A stretch of DNA of 64,000 nucleotides, from positions 1 to 64,000 of the forward strand of contig NZ_BAUC01000017.1 of NCBI RefSeq assembly GCF_000474215.1. The letters run 5' to 3'. The stretch comes from Edwardsiella hoshinae NBRC 105699 = ATCC 33379. Lineage in GTDB: Bacteria > Pseudomonadota > Gammaproteobacteria > Enterobacterales > Enterobacteriaceae. The notes below the pieces were generated by a model, which was given only the letters and a program-made list of their open reading frames with translations, was not told the origin of the DNA and did not search any database. Below, in pieces: positions 19,795 through 29,291 of the stretch (its first letter is position 1; each line of letters starts with the position of its first letter). The position numbers and the translations under genes are program-made.

Positions 19795-20766
19795 TTAGCA
19801 GCTGACTTCTAATGCCTGTGCGGCGGCGGCCTCGACAGTATAGACGATCAAGCTCTGTTTCAGTTCCAGATAGACGGCGTAGTCGCGGGTGGTGGTATAG
19901 AGGCTGATCAGGATCTGGATACCATCTTTGGTGATGTTGTGCATGTGGACGAAGCGCTCCAGTTGCGTATTGACGCGGTTATCCTGGCTGATCTTGTCGT
20001 GCAACGTCGCCAGCAGTGTGGTGACCTGATCGGCATCGAAGGTCTTGATGATCGCCGCCAGCTCAACCCGGCGGTAGTCGCTGCGTCCAGGGTTCTCGAT
20101 CATGATGGAGGAGAACACCGAGTTCGGAATATACAGCGGCTTCTGATCGAAGGTGACGATCTTGGTGGTACGTAGACCGATTTCGGCGACGACCCCCTCG
20201 GTGTTCTTCTCCGGCAGGCGGATCCAATCGCCGACGTTAAATGGCCGGTCGAAGTAGAGCATGACGCCGGAGAGCAGGTTCCCGAGGATATTGCGGCTGG
20301 CGATACCGATGGCCACGCCACCGACGCCGCCGAAGGTCAGTAGCCCAGACATATTCAAGCCAAGCTGTTCACCAAAGAGGGTGGCGAGCAGAAACAGGGT
20401 GATGATGTTGATGGCGCGGATCACCACCAGCGTCTTCGACTTGTTGATGCCGTTCTTGATTTGGCGATCGGCGATGATATTGATCGCCGAAGAGATGGCC
20501 TTAAACAAGACGAAGATGATCAGTACCGTCTGACAGAAAGAGATGTACTTGACCCACGGCCAGAGGCCGACGATCAGTAGGTACTTTTTGACCGCCTCAC
20601 ACAACAGCAGCACCAGCAGCAGCCATAGCAGCGTCTGCGCCACTTGGAGCAGGGCGGTGCTGCGATTTCCCCGGCATTTACGCAGGCCATACACTAATCC
20701 GCTGAGCAGCAGCAGGACGGCGGCCAGAATGATATGCGCATGTAATTTTTCGACTAACAACGTCAC
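19795..20766 (-). CDS. MscS-family mechanosensitive channel, YnaI type
   Basis: This 323-residue inner-membrane protein resembles E. coli YnaI (343 residues), a low-conductance mechanosensitive channel that opens when the membrane is stretched. Several N-terminal hydrophobic segments precede the pore helix GLLTFGGVGGVAIGIASRNI (about residues 136-155). The MscS beta domain follows, with YFDRPFNVGDWIRLPEKN and LYIPNSVFSSIMIENPGR. It starts at a GTG with GAGG upstream and lies 88 bases upstream of the sapF end on the same strand, so it may be transcribed with the sap operon. YnaI is the best match, but another MscS paralogue is possible. Confidence 0.85.
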   Translation of the reverse strand: MTLLVEKLHAHIILAAVLLLLSGLVYGLRKCRGNRSTALLQVAQTLLWLLLVLLLCEAVKKYLLIVGLWPWVKYISFCQTVLIIFVLFKAISSAINIIADRQIKNGINKSKTLVVIRAINIITLFLLATLFGEQLGLNMSGLLTFGGVGGVAIGIASRNILGNLLSGVMLYFDRPFNVGDWIRLPEKNTEGVVAEIGLRTTKIVTFDQKPLYIPNSVFSSIMIENPGRSDYRRVELAAIIKTFDADQVTTLLATLHDKISQDNRVNTQLERFVHMHNITKDGIQILISLYTTTRDYAVYLELKQSLIVYTVEAAAAQALEVSC

Positions 20767-20854
20767 GGCAGGATACCTCTATTGGAACCAGCGGCGCCCT
20801 GGGCGACGCCTGTACTTGATCTCTTTCATCTGCCCCGCAGCGCCAGCGGGCCGC

Positions 20855-21670
20855 TTAAAAACCACCGCCATCGCGCCGCCAGGCATCGGCGGTCAACGCT
20901 TCGCCAAAGTGGCTGGTGATCAAGCGCTTGGTCAGATCGTGCAGAGGGGCGGCGAGCACGTCGGCGGTGCTGCCGCGCTCCACCACGTCACCGGCTTGCA
21001 TCACCAAGACCTGATCACTGATATGTTTCATCATCCCCAGATGCTGGGTAACGTAGATATAGGCGATGCCGTGTTTCTGCTGTAGCTCCAGCATCAGGTT
21101 GATGATCTGCGAGCGCATTGACATGTCGAGCGCGGCCAATGCCTCGTCGGCGACGATCACCTTAGGTTGCAGGATCAGGGCGCGAGCCAGGGCGATGCGT
21201 TGCAGCTGACCGGCGGCTAGCATATGCGGGTAGTAGTAGGCGTGATCGTTACGCAGTCCCACTTGGCGTAGCGTCTGGTTGATACGCACCTCACGCGCCG
21301 GCGCATCCAAATCGGTGTTGAGGCGTAGCGGCACATCCAGGATCTGGCCGATGCGCTGGCGCGGGTTTAGTGAGGTCGCCGGATCTTGGAAGATCATCCG
21401 GATGCATTGGCTACGATAACGGTAATCGCCGTAGTGTAACAGGTGATCGTCGATCAGGATGCGCCCCTCGCTCGGCTCGATCATCCCGGCAATCATCTTG
21501 GCCAAGGTAGACTTCCCGGAGCCATTCTCGCCGATGATCGCCAGCGTTTGCCCTTCGCGTAGGGTGAAACTGAGCGGTTTGACCGCTTCGACCAGTTGCC
21601 GGCGGAACCAGCCGGTACGATAACGGAAAGTCTTTGCGAGATTGTGTACTTCGAGCAGGGTTTTCATCAT
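20855..21670 (-). CDS. sapF: SapF, peptide ABC transporter ATPase
   Basis: SapF is one of two cytoplasmic ATPases of the SapABCDF system, linked in Salmonella and Haemophilus to resistance to antimicrobial peptides and, in E. coli, to putrescine export. The 271-residue product has Walker A GENGSGKS at 47-54, the signature variant MLAAGQLQR and a Walker B region around [13 protein letters not shown]. Its ATG at 21670 overlaps the sapD stop (ATGA), indicating coupled translation. The longer open frame upstream lies inside sapD. Confidence 0.95.
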   Translation of the reverse strand: MMKTLLEVHNLAKTFRYRTGWFRRQLVEAVKPLSFTLREGQTLAIIGENGSGKSTLAKMIAGMIEPSEGRILIDDHLLHYGDYRYRSQCIRMIFQDPATSLNPRQRIGQILDVPLRLNTDLDAPAREVRINQTLRQVGLRNDHAYYYPHMLAAGQLQRIALARALILQPKVIVADEALAALDMSMRSQIINLMLELQQKHGIAYIYVTQHLGMMKHISDQVLVMQAGDVVERGSTADVLAAPLHDLTKRLITSHFGEALTADAWRRDGGGF

Positions 21671-22662
21671 TGCGCCTCCTCCATATTCAGCGGGAAGTGG
21701 CAGGCGAATTGATGCCCCTTCACGGTGCGCAGGGTGGGGGTCTCGATGCATTTCTTCTGGGCGTAGGGGCAGCGTGGCCCCAGACGGCAGCCGATCGGCA
21801 GGTGCTCCAGGGAGGGAATGGCCCCGGGCAGCGTGTTCAGCCGACTCTTGGGCGCGAGCGCACGGCCGAAGTCGGGCATCGCCCGGATCAGCGCCTGGGT
21901 GTAGGGATGATGCGGCGCGCTGAGGATCTCCTCGCAGCTGGCGCTCTCGACCGTCTGGCCGCAATACATCACGTTGATGCGGTCGGCCCACTTGCTCATC
22001 ATCTGTAGATCGTGGCTGATCAGTAGAATGGTCGTGTTGTTATTCTGGTTCATGCGCGCCAACAGGCGGAAGATCTGCGCCTGCGTGGTCGGCTCCATGG
22101 CGTTGGTCGGCTCGTCGGCGATCAGCAGGCGCGGCTGGTTGGCCAAGGCGATGGCGATCATCACCTTTTGACACTCCCCTTCGGTCAGCTCATAGGGCAG
22201 GCTGCGCATGGCATCTTTATGATCCTTGATACCGACACGGTGCAACAGTTCGATGGCGCGGCGGCGACGCCAGCGTAAACGCTGCCACCAGCGTCCTTTG
22301 AAGGTCCAGCCGGGAATGGCCTGGATCAGTTGGCGGCCAATGCGCTCCGAGGGGTCGAGACAGGATTGCGGCTCCTGGAAGATCATCGACACGTTATGGC
22401 CGACCAGTTTACGCCGTTGGCGCGGCGTCAGGCGCAGCAGATCGATGTCATCGAAGCGCATGCGATCGGCAGTGACCCTCCAGTTGTCTTTAGTAATACC
22501 ACAGATCGCTTTGGCGATGAGACTCTTACCGGAGCCGGATTCGCCGACCAGCCCGCGGATCTCCCCTTCGCTCAGGGTGAGGCTGACGCGATCGACAGCC
22601 TTGACCGCCCCCTCGGGGGTCATGAACTCAATCGTCAGGTTGCGGATATCGAGTAACGGCAT
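21667..22662 (-). CDS. sapD: SapD, peptide ABC transporter ATPase
   Basis: SapD is the second ATPase of the Sap transporter. In E. coli it also supports potassium uptake by the Trk system. The 331-residue protein has Walker A GESGSGKS at 40-47, a divergent signature LTEGECQK characteristic of SapD, Walker B around [12 protein letters not shown] and a C-terminal cysteine-containing oligopeptide-transporter extension ([14 protein letters not shown]). It starts at the ATG at 22662, overlapping the sapC stop by one base, and ends overlapping sapF. Confidence 0.95.
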   Translation of the reverse strand: MPLLDIRNLTIEFMTPEGAVKAVDRVSLTLSEGEIRGLVGESGSGKSLIAKAICGITKDNWRVTADRMRFDDIDLLRLTPRQRRKLVGHNVSMIFQEPQSCLDPSERIGRQLIQAIPGWTFKGRWWQRLRWRRRRAIELLHRVGIKDHKDAMRSLPYELTEGECQKVMIAIALANQPRLLIADEPTNAMEPTTQAQIFRLLARMNQNNNTTILLISHDLQMMSKWADRINVMYCGQTVESASCEEILSAPHHPYTQALIRAMPDFGRALAPKSRLNTLPGAIPSLEHLPIGCRLGPRCPYAQKKCIETPTLRTVKGHQFACHFPLNMEEAQ

Positions 22663-23552
22663 TATTTCACCCCGGCGTTGATGGCACGGCGCAAGCCGTC
22701 GCCCAGCAGATTCACTAACAGTACGCTGAGCATGATGGCCCCCCCCGGCAACATGACAGTCCAGGGAGCCACATACAACAGTTCCAGTGCGTCGCCCAGC
22801 ATGGCGCCCCACTCCGGTGACGGCAATTGGGCACCGAGGTCGAGAAAGCCGAGGGCGGCGATATCGATGATCGCCATGGAGAGGGCGCGGGTAAATTCCG
22901 ACACTAGCACCCCGGCGATATTGGGCATCACCGCGTCCCAAAGGATAAACCAGGTCGAGGCGCCATCGAGTCGCGCCGCGACGACATACTCTTTCTCCAA
23001 CTCCTCATGTACCGCGCTATAGACGGCGCGCACGATGCGCGGCAGCAGCGCCAGCCATACCGCCAGCATGGCGTGCTCCAGGCGTGGGCCGAGGAAGGCT
23101 ACCACGATGATCGCCAGCAGTAGCGACGGAATGGCTAACAGGGTGTCGAGGATATGGTTGAGGATCGCCGAGCGGAGGCCGTGTGTAATACCGGCCAACA
23201 CCCCGATCGAGACCCCGCACAGGCTGGCGGCGATGGTGACGACCAGCGCGGAACCGAAGGTCGGCGCGGCTCCGCACAGTAGGCGACTGAGCAGATCGCG
23301 GCCGAGATCATCGGTGCCGAGAAAGAAAGATACATTGCCATATCGCGACCAGGAGGGGGGCAACAGCTGATAGCCGAGGAACTGCTGATCCAGGCCATAG
23401 GGGGCCAACAGGCGACCGAAGGCGCATAGCAGTAACAGGGCGATGATGCCATACAGGCCCACCATGGCCAGTGAGTCGGCATGAAAGTGGTACCAGGTCT
23501 GACGCAGCGGGCTGGGGACCTTTTTTTCGCGATAGACGTTATCGAACTGCAT
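22662..23552 (-). CDS. sapC: SapC, peptide ABC transporter permease
   Basis: SapC is an inner-membrane permease subunit of the Sap transporter in the DppC/OppC class. The 296-residue protein starts [11 protein letters not shown], then has about six membrane segments. The characteristic DppC block [17 protein letters not shown] lies near residues 79-95 and the EAA-type loop around [20 protein letters not shown]. It overlaps sapB by 14 bases and sapD by one base, in keeping with a tightly coupled operon. Confidence 0.95.
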   Translation of the reverse strand: MQFDNVYREKKVPSPLRQTWYHFHADSLAMVGLYGIIALLLLCAFGRLLAPYGLDQQFLGYQLLPPSWSRYGNVSFFLGTDDLGRDLLSRLLCGAAPTFGSALVVTIAASLCGVSIGVLAGITHGLRSAILNHILDTLLAIPSLLLAIIVVAFLGPRLEHAMLAVWLALLPRIVRAVYSAVHEELEKEYVVAARLDGASTWFILWDAVMPNIAGVLVSEFTRALSMAIIDIAALGFLDLGAQLPSPEWGAMLGDALELLYVAPWTVMLPGGAIMLSVLLVNLLGDGLRRAINAGVK

Positions 23553-24504
23553 ACCATTCCTTATGTTTCAGCGGGCTGGTCATGGCGCCAATGATATCGC
23601 ACAGGACGTTGACTACCAGCACTAACGCGCCGATCACCATCACGCCTGCCGAGATGGCGGCGAAATCTTGCTGACGAATGGCGGCGATCAGCCAGCGACC
23701 CAGTCCCGGCCAGTTGAACACCACCTCGGTGATCATCGCCAGGGTTAACATGGTGGAGAATTGCAGCCCTAACTGCGGAATGATCGGCGGCAGGGCGTTA
23801 TGCAGCACATGACGGTGGATGATGGTCAGGCGCGACAAACCGCGCGTGGCCGCCGCCTTGATATAGTTTTGCCCCACCACGTTGTCGGTGCTGAGGCGTA
23901 TCAGGCGGATCACCTCGGTCATTGGCACCAAGGCCAGTACGCTGACCGGCAGCACCAGATGGCGCAAGACGCTCAACAGCATCTGTTGGCGGTAGGGCGA
24001 GTCAGAGAGCCAGGCGTCCACGAGGGCAAAGCCAGTGATGTTCGGCACCGGGTACAACAAGTCGTAGCGCCCGGAGACTGGCAACCAACCGAGATGTAGG
24101 GCAAAGAACAGCATCATCAGCAACGCCAGCCAGAATACCGGCATCGAGTAACCGAGCAGCGCCAAGGTGGTGATGGCGCCATCGGGCCAGCGGCCACGCA
24201 TCATACCGGCGGCAATCCCCATGGGGATGCCGCAGAACAGCGCCAGCAGGAAACCAAGGATACACAGTTCCAAGGTGGCGGGGACCACGACGCGCAACTG
24301 ATTGACGATGGCCTGGCCGTTGATGCTGGAAACGCCGAAATCCCCCTGCAACAGGCTATGCAGATAGAAACGGTAGGCATCGCTCAGCGAAGCGCCGGAC
24401 AGCGGCGCATGCGGCGTAAAGTAGAGCAGGCTGAAACTGACCAGGGTCAGGAAAAACAGGGTGACCAGTAACAGCAACAGGCGCCGTAGCGTAAAGATAA
24501 TCAT
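23539..24504 (-). CDS. sapB: SapB, peptide ABC transporter permease
   Basis: SapB is the partner permease of SapC (DppB/OppB class). The 321-residue protein has six predicted membrane segments and a conserved interaction loop near [20 protein letters not shown]. It overlaps the sapA stop by 4 bases and sapC by 14 bases, so sapA through sapF form one translationally coupled minus-strand operon. Confidence 0.95.
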   Translation of the reverse strand: MIIFTLRRLLLLLVTLFFLTLVSFSLLYFTPHAPLSGASLSDAYRFYLHSLLQGDFGVSSINGQAIVNQLRVVVPATLELCILGFLLALFCGIPMGIAAGMMRGRWPDGAITTLALLGYSMPVFWLALLMMLFFALHLGWLPVSGRYDLLYPVPNITGFALVDAWLSDSPYRQQMLLSVLRHLVLPVSVLALVPMTEVIRLIRLSTDNVVGQNYIKAAATRGLSRLTIIHRHVLHNALPPIIPQLGLQFSTMLTLAMITEVVFNWPGLGRWLIAAIRQQDFAAISAGVMVIGALVLVVNVLCDIIGAMTSPLKHKEWYAVR

Positions 24505-26189
24505 GGTGTCTCCTTGGTCGAGACCTGCGCTGAGGGGGGCGTCAGCGGCGCGGTCGGTGCCGCCTCACGGTATACCCCGGCGAAGGAGGCATTACCGAAC
24601 GGGCTGAGCACCAGTCCCTTGATATCGTAGCGATAAGCTTGCAGGCGGAGTGAGGAGGCTAAGGGCAGGATCGGTAATTGCTGCTCCAGGATCTTCTGTG
24701 CCGCCTGATAGTCATCGATGCGTTGGGCGAGTTGTTGCGCCTGCAACGCCCGGTGTAACAGGGCGTCGAACGCCGGGTCGCACCAGTGTGCCAGGTTGGT
24801 CTGCGACTGGATGGCCGCGCAGCTCAGCAAGGGGCGGAAGAAACTGTCGGGATCATTACTGTCCGTCGCCCAGCCGGTGAGTGTCATGTCATGGCTCATG
24901 TCGCTGAGGCGTGCCTCCTGAAAGCGTCCCTCTACCGGAATGATGCTGACCTTGATCCCGACCTGGGCCAGGTCGGCCTGGATCAGTTCGGCCGTCTTCA
25001 GCGGGCTGGGGTTGTAGGCCTGCGAAGCGGTCGGCACCCACAATTGGAGGCGCAGGTTGCTGATCCCGGCGGCCTTGAGCATGGCGCGCGCCTTCTCGGG
25101 ATCATAATCGGTGACGCGGGCATCGTTATCGTAGGCCCAGGAGGCGCGCGGCAGCAAGGAGGCGGCGGTCTCCGCTGTGCCGTAATAGATGGATTGCATC
25201 AGACGCTGATTGTTGATCGAGTAGGCAATGGCACGCCGTACATTTTCTTGATCCAGCGGCGGCTTGCGGGTGTTGAAGGCCAGGTAGGCCACGTTCATCC
25301 CGGGACGTAGCGTCAAGCGTAGGCGCGGGTCGTTACGCAAGATCCCCAACTGGCTGGCAGCCGGGTAGGCGAGGACGTCGCATTCGCCGGTCAACAGCTT
25401 AGAGATGCGCCCGGTGCCGCCGGCACCCAGATCGATCACCACTTGCTTCATGCGTGGGATGCCTTTCCAGTAAGTGGGATTGCGCAGCAGGCGGATGAAT
25501 TGCCCGGCACGGTATTCTCCGCGCATGAAAGGCCCCGTCCCGACGGGCAGACGGTCGATCTGCGTCTGCCGGCCGCGCTGCGTCAGCTGGTCGGCATATT
25601 GTGCCGACAGGATCGGCGCATAGTGGGTTGCCAGATGCCAGAGGAAAGAGGCATCGGGCTGCTTCAGACGGATCTCGACCGTGTAATTGTCCAGCTTGCG
25701 CATGCTCTGCACGGCGTTGCTGAACTGTAGGCTATCGAAATAGGGGTAGTGGCCGCCATTGACGTCGTGGTAGGGATGCTTGGCGTCGAACATGCGTTCG
25801 AAGCTAAACAAGACATCGTCGGCGTTCATGTTACGCGTCGGTGTGAACCAGGGCGTTTTCTGGAAGGGCACATCGCGCCGCAGGTGCAGGATATAGGTGG
25901 CGCCACCGTCGAGTACTTCCCAACTCTGCGCCAGTTCCGGGATCAGACGATAGGTATAGGGATCGACATCCAGCAGCCGGTCATACAGCTGGGCGGCGAG
26001 GGTATCGACCGTCACACCGCCGCTCACCAGCTGTGGGTTAAAGGTATTCACGATACCGTTAACACAATAAATGAAGCCGCTCTGGCGGATATCCGGCACA
26101 GCGGGCTGCGGGGCGGTCGTCTTCTCGGCCGCCGTGGCTGCGGCCGACAGGCACAGCAGCGGGATCAGCAAGTTTTTCCAAGCACGCAT
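24501..26189 (-). CDS. sapA: SapA, periplasmic peptide-binding protein
   Basis: SapA is the periplasmic receptor of the Sap transporter and belongs to solute-binding family 5. In pathogens it binds antimicrobial peptides and haem. The 562-residue precursor (E. coli about 547) has a Sec signal peptide of about 20 residues ([20 protein letters not shown]) and family blocks such as [28 protein letters not shown] and [13 protein letters not shown]. The ATG at 26189 gives this signal. The frame continues to 26384 without conserved sequence. The ryhB small RNA gene lies upstream on the other strand. Confidence 0.93.
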   Translation of the reverse strand: MRAWKNLLIPLLCLSAAATAAEKTTAPQPAVPDIRQSGFIYCVNGIVNTFNPQLVSGGVTVDTLAAQLYDRLLDVDPYTYRLIPELAQSWEVLDGGATYILHLRRDVPFQKTPWFTPTRNMNADDVLFSFERMFDAKHPYHDVNGGHYPYFDSLQFSNAVQSMRKLDNYTVEIRLKQPDASFLWHLATHYAPILSAQYADQLTQRGRQTQIDRLPVGTGPFMRGEYRAGQFIRLLRNPTYWKGIPRMKQVVIDLGAGGTGRISKLLTGECDVLAYPAASQLGILRNDPRLRLTLRPGMNVAYLAFNTRKPPLDQENVRRAIAYSINNQRLMQSIYYGTAETAASLLPRASWAYDNDARVTDYDPEKARAMLKAAGISNLRLQLWVPTASQAYNPSPLKTAELIQADLAQVGIKVSIIPVEGRFQEARLSDMSHDMTLTGWATDSNDPDSFFRPLLSCAAIQSQTNLAHWCDPAFDALLHRALQAQQLAQRIDDYQAAQKILEQQLPILPLASSLRLQAYRYDIKGLVLSPFGNASFAGVYREAAPTAPLTPPSAQVSTKETP

Positions 26190-26426
26190 AAAGGCTTCAA
26201 CAGGTTGTGGGCTGTGTTCCTGGCCGGCGCTGCGCGAACCGTCGACGCAGACTACGGCGGCGCGGTAGACCAGCACGCCGGATAGTGGCGCTCCATTGAA
26301 CGAATAGCCTAGTGTAACGTACATTGCCAGCCGGCCCAATCGCTGTGGCGATTCAGCGAGATTATTTGCTGTACGATTAGGCAATTAGCGCTTCCGTCCT
26401 GCGCGTAGCGAGCGACAAGAAAACGC

Positions 26427-26460
26427 TTTACAAACGATAGTGATAAACATTATCATTCAG
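26427..26460 (+). promoter_or_regulatory. ryhB promoter with Fur box
   Basis: TTTACA (26427-26432) and TATCAT (26451-26456) are separated by 18 bases. GATAGTGATAAACATTATC at 26436-26454 matches the 19-bp Fur consensus at 17 positions and covers the spacer and the -10 box. Iron-loaded Fur bound here should block RNA polymerase, as at E. coli ryhB. Confidence 0.88.
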
Positions 26461-26564
26461 GTGCTGCTTAACGATCCCGCGGCTCGGGGATCGTCGGGCG
26501 CGCGACATTGCTCACATTGCTTACAGTTTCATTTTAATGCCAGCTCGGGTGCTGGCTTTTTTTT
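26461..26564 (+). ncRNA. ryhB: RyhB iron-responsive small regulatory RNA
   Basis: RyhB base-pairs, with Hfq, to messages of non-essential iron proteins when iron is scarce. The 20-base core at 26503-26522 (CGACATTGCTCACATTGCTT) is the same as in E. coli RyhB and is its mRNA-pairing region. A 5' stem-loop is present (ACGATCCC 26471-26478 with GGGATCGT 26487-26494), as is a terminator with the GCCAGC/GCTGGC stem (26539-26544, 26551-26556) followed by eight T. The RNA would be about 100 nt. The 5' end is inferred from the promoter. In E. coli ryhB lies between yhhX and yhhY, so this location between sapA and pspF is different. Confidence 0.93.
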
Positions 26565-26573
26565 GCGGCCGAT

Positions 26574-27596
26574 TCAGGCCGGACCGTCCTCACCCTCTTC
26601 ATCGTGCGCCTCGCGTACCGTCGTCGCGACGATCCCGTGTTTTTTCATGATGGCACGCAACTGATGGTAGCTGATGCCGAGCAGATCGGCGGCGCGGCGC
26701 TGCTGAAAGTGCGCCTGCTGCAACGCCGCGCGGGCTAAGGCCTGCTCCTGCTGATTCTGCCAGGTACGCAAATCGAGCGGCAGCGTTGGCAGGGCGTTCG
26801 TCGGGGAGGGCGTGGCACTGGCGAGCGTACTGGGGAAGGGATTGAGCACGATCTGCTGTAACGGTGTGTCATCATCGCCGTGACGGAATACCGAGCGCTC
26901 CACCACATTTTTCAACTCCCGAATATTGCCCGGCCACGGGTAGTCGAGTAAGACGCGTTGCGCTTGGGCGGCGAAGCCGGCGAACAAGGGGCGCCCCAGT
27001 TCGCGGCACATCTGCATGGCGAAGTGCTCTGCCAGCGGTAGAATATCCGCCTGACGTTGACGCAACGCTGGCAGGGCAATGACCTCGAAAGTCAGGCGGT
27101 CGAGCAGATCGGCACGGAAGCGCCCGGCGGCGGCCAGCGCTGGCAGATCGGCGTGAGTGGCGCAGATCAGGCGCACATCCACCTGTAGCGCCTGACTGCC
27201 GCCGACGCGCTCCAACTGGCCGTATTCGATGACGCGCAACAACTTCTCCTGGATCAGCATCGGCGCCGTGGCCAGCTCATCGAGAAACAGGGTGCCGCCG
27301 TCGGCCCGTTCGAAACGTCCCAGATGGCGGCGCTGGGCGCCGGTAAAGGCCCCGGCCTCATGACCGAATAACTCCGAGTCCAGCAGATTCTCGTTGAGTG
27401 CGGCGCAGTTGAGGGAGATAAACGGCCCTTGCCATCGTGGGGAGAGGTAGTGCAGCCGTTGTGCGATCAGCTCCTTACCGGTGCCCCGTTCGCCTAAGAT
27501 CAACACCGGTTTGTTCAACTGGGCGAGACGTGAGGTTTGCTCCAGCACCTCCAGAAAGGCGTTGTCTCCGCCCAACAGGGTATCGTGTGTGGCCAT
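26574..27596 (-). CDS. pspF: PspF, sigma-54 enhancer-binding activator of the psp operon
   Basis: PspF is the AAA+ activator that remodels sigma-54 RNA polymerase at pspA and is held inactive by PspA. The 340-residue protein lacks a receiver domain, as expected. It has Walker A GERGTGKE at 35-42, the sigma-54 loop GAFTGA at 82-87, Walker B LFLDE at about 103-107, the arginine-finger region and a Fis-type helix-turn-helix near QQRRAADLLGISYHQLRAI. About 18 acidic residues follow the point where the E. coli protein ends. The ATG at 27596 has AAGGTGGAG just upstream. It diverges from pspA. Confidence 0.95.
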   Translation of the reverse strand: MATHDTLLGGDNAFLEVLEQTSRLAQLNKPVLILGERGTGKELIAQRLHYLSPRWQGPFISLNCAALNENLLDSELFGHEAGAFTGAQRRHLGRFERADGGTLFLDELATAPMLIQEKLLRVIEYGQLERVGGSQALQVDVRLICATHADLPALAAAGRFRADLLDRLTFEVIALPALRQRQADILPLAEHFAMQMCRELGRPLFAGFAAQAQRVLLDYPWPGNIRELKNVVERSVFRHGDDDTPLQQIVLNPFPSTLASATPSPTNALPTLPLDLRTWQNQQEQALARAALQQAHFQQRRAADLLGISYHQLRAIMKKHGIVATTVREAHDEEGEDGPA

Positions 27597-27722
27597 GCTC
27601 CACCTTGCATTGGTTATTTTCACTATTTATTAGTTAAACTCATCACATCGAGTAGCGCAACGCTCACGCCCGACATTCTTTTAACGTATTAATTTTTAAT
27701 GATATTTTAATCATTGAAAAAA

Positions 27723-27738
27723 TGGCACGCTATTTGAA
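27723..27738 (+). promoter_or_regulatory. Sigma-54 promoter of pspABC
   Basis: TGGCACG-CTAT-TTGAA matches the -24/-12 sigma-54 consensus (TGGCACG-N4-TTGCA), including the invariant GG. It lies about 80 bases before pspA. The AT-rich stretch just upstream (27678-27722) is where IHF and PspF sites would be expected, but I cannot assign them by eye. Confidence 0.88.
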
Positions 27739-27816
27739 TAGTATCGTTATAGATAGCGCGGGCGACGACAGCCCGTCGTGTGCCGGAGTGGCGCCATACT
27801 GACAGAGGACAACATC

Positions 27817-28482
27817 ATGGGTATTTTTTCTCGCTTTGCCGATATCGTAAACGCCAACATCAATACGCTGTTGGATAAGGCCGAAGATCCGCAGAAGTTG
27901 GTGCGGCTGATGATCCAAGAGATGGAGGATACGCTGGTGGAGGTGCGCTCCACCTCTGCGCGCGCGCTGGCGGAGAAGAAGCAGTTGCTGCGCCGCATCG
28001 AGCAAGCGACCCAGCAGTGCCAAGAGTGGCAGGAGAAGGCCGAGTTGGCCCTGCGCAAAGAGAAAGAGGATTTGGCGCGCGCGGCGTTGATCGAGAAGCA
28101 ACGCGTCGGCGATCTGCTGCTCAGTTTGCAGCATGAGGTGGAAAGTGTGGAGGAGACGCTGGAGCGGATGAAACGTGAAATCAGCGAGCTAGAGAGTAAA
28201 CTAACCGAAACGCGCGCGCGCCAGCAGGCGTTAACCTTGCGCCAGCAGGCGGCGGCCTCCTCACGCGAGGTGCGCCGGCAGTTGGACAGCGGTAAGTTGG
28301 ATGAGGCCATGGCGCGCTTCGAACAGTTTGAGCGCCGTATCGACCAAATGGAGGCCGAAGCGGAGAGCGTCGCGTTGGGCAAAAAGAAGAGCTTGGAGCA
28401 GGAATTTGCCGAACTGAAAGCCGACGACGAGATCACTCGTCAGTTGGCCGAGATGAAGGCGCGCCTGCAACGCGGCGAATAA
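27817..28482 (+). CDS. pspA: Phage shock protein A
   Basis: PspA is a peripheral inner-membrane coiled-coil protein that stabilises damaged membranes and inhibits PspF. It belongs to the PspA/IM30 (ESCRT-III-like) family. The 221-residue protein begins with the amphipathic helix [20 protein letters not shown], followed by long heptad-rich helices. The ATG at 27817 (AGAGGAC upstream) matches E. coli. A GTG at 27778 would add 13 residues that are not conserved. It is the first gene of pspABC, driven by the sigma-54 promoter at 27723. Confidence 0.97.
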   Translation: MGIFSRFADIVNANINTLLDKAEDPQKLVRLMIQEMEDTLVEVRSTSARALAEKKQLLRRIEQATQQCQEWQEKAELALRKEKEDLARAALIEKQRVGDLLLSLQHEVESVEETLERMKREISELESKLTETRARQQALTLRQQAAASSREVRRQLDSGKLDEAMARFEQFERRIDQMEAEAESVALGKKKSLEQEFAELKADDEITRQLAEMKARLQRGE

Positions 28483-28529
28483 GTGTGCCGTTCGGCGGCC
28501 ACTCTCACTAATCCACCCAAGGAGCGTAT

Positions 28530-28757
28530 ATGGGCTATCTGTTTTTGGCCATTCCTTTAACGTTGTTTGTGCTGTTCGTCCTGCCGATTTGGCTGTGGCT
28601 GCACTATGGCAACCGGCAACGCAGCGATAGCGTCCTACAGGCACAGGAACAACAACGTCTGGCGCAACTGAGCGACGAGGCGCAGCGCATGCGCCAGCGT
28701 ATCAGCGCCTTGGAGGCGATCTTGGATGCGGAGCATCCTAACTGGAGGGACGCCTGA
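28530..28757 (+). CDS. pspB: Phage shock protein B
   Basis: PspB is a small inner-membrane protein that, with PspC, senses envelope stress and relieves PspA inhibition of PspF. The 75-residue product has one N-terminal membrane helix (LAIPLTLFVLFVLPIWLWLH) and a cytoplasmic coiled-coil segment. An AAGGAG ribosome-binding site precedes it, and its stop overlaps the pspC start by one base (TGATG). Confidence 0.95.
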   Translation: MGYLFLAIPLTLFVLFVLPIWLWLHYGNRQRSDSVLQAQEQQRLAQLSDEAQRMRQRISALEAILDAEHPNWRDA

Positions 28758-29110
28758 TGACCACATCGTTGCCTGAGCATCGTCTATACCGCCTGCCGCA
28801 ACGCGGCATGATCAAGGGGGTGTGCGCCGGCATTGCCGACTATTTTTCAGTTCCGGTGGCGCTGGTGCGTGCGATGGCGGTGCTGTCGGTGTTTTGCGGG
28901 CTGTTTATCTTCACGCTGTTGGCCTATGTGGTTCTGACCGTGACTCTGCCGGTGGCGGAGGGGGAGCGGCCGCCTGCCGCGCCGTGCGCCCGTGACCAGT
29001 TGGCGCGCAGCGCGGGGGAGCTGGAGCAGTGTGAGCAACGCCTGCGCCGTTTGGAGCGTTACGTGACGTCGCCGGCCTTCACTCTGAATCGTCGCTTTCG
29101 TCAACTGTAA
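28757..29110 (+). CDS. pspC: Phage shock protein C
   Basis: PspC is an inner-membrane sensor that partners PspB and binds PspA under stress. The 117-residue protein has the PspC signature RGMIKGVCAGIADYF near residues 16-30, a membrane helix at about 40-66 and a C-terminal charged region. It overlaps pspB by one base. No pspD or pspE is recognisable in the 180 bases before ycjX. Confidence 0.95.
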   Translation: MTTSLPEHRLYRLPQRGMIKGVCAGIADYFSVPVALVRAMAVLSVFCGLFIFTLLAYVVLTVTLPVAEGERPPAAPCARDQLARSAGELEQCEQRLRRLERYVTSPAFTLNRRFRQL

Positions 29111-29291
29111 GGTGGTGTCAGCGCGCGGGAGTGGGACAAGAGGACGCCGCTCATCCGCTCCGCTCGTCTGGCGTCGCTGTGCCGGCGGTGAGTGGAGCCA
29201 GAGGCGCGCCGTGGTGTACGCTATGTGACGGAGCGTTATTTTCAGCCGACTGCTGCGGCGCACTCATCCGCTGGCAGTGGCAAGGAGAAGC

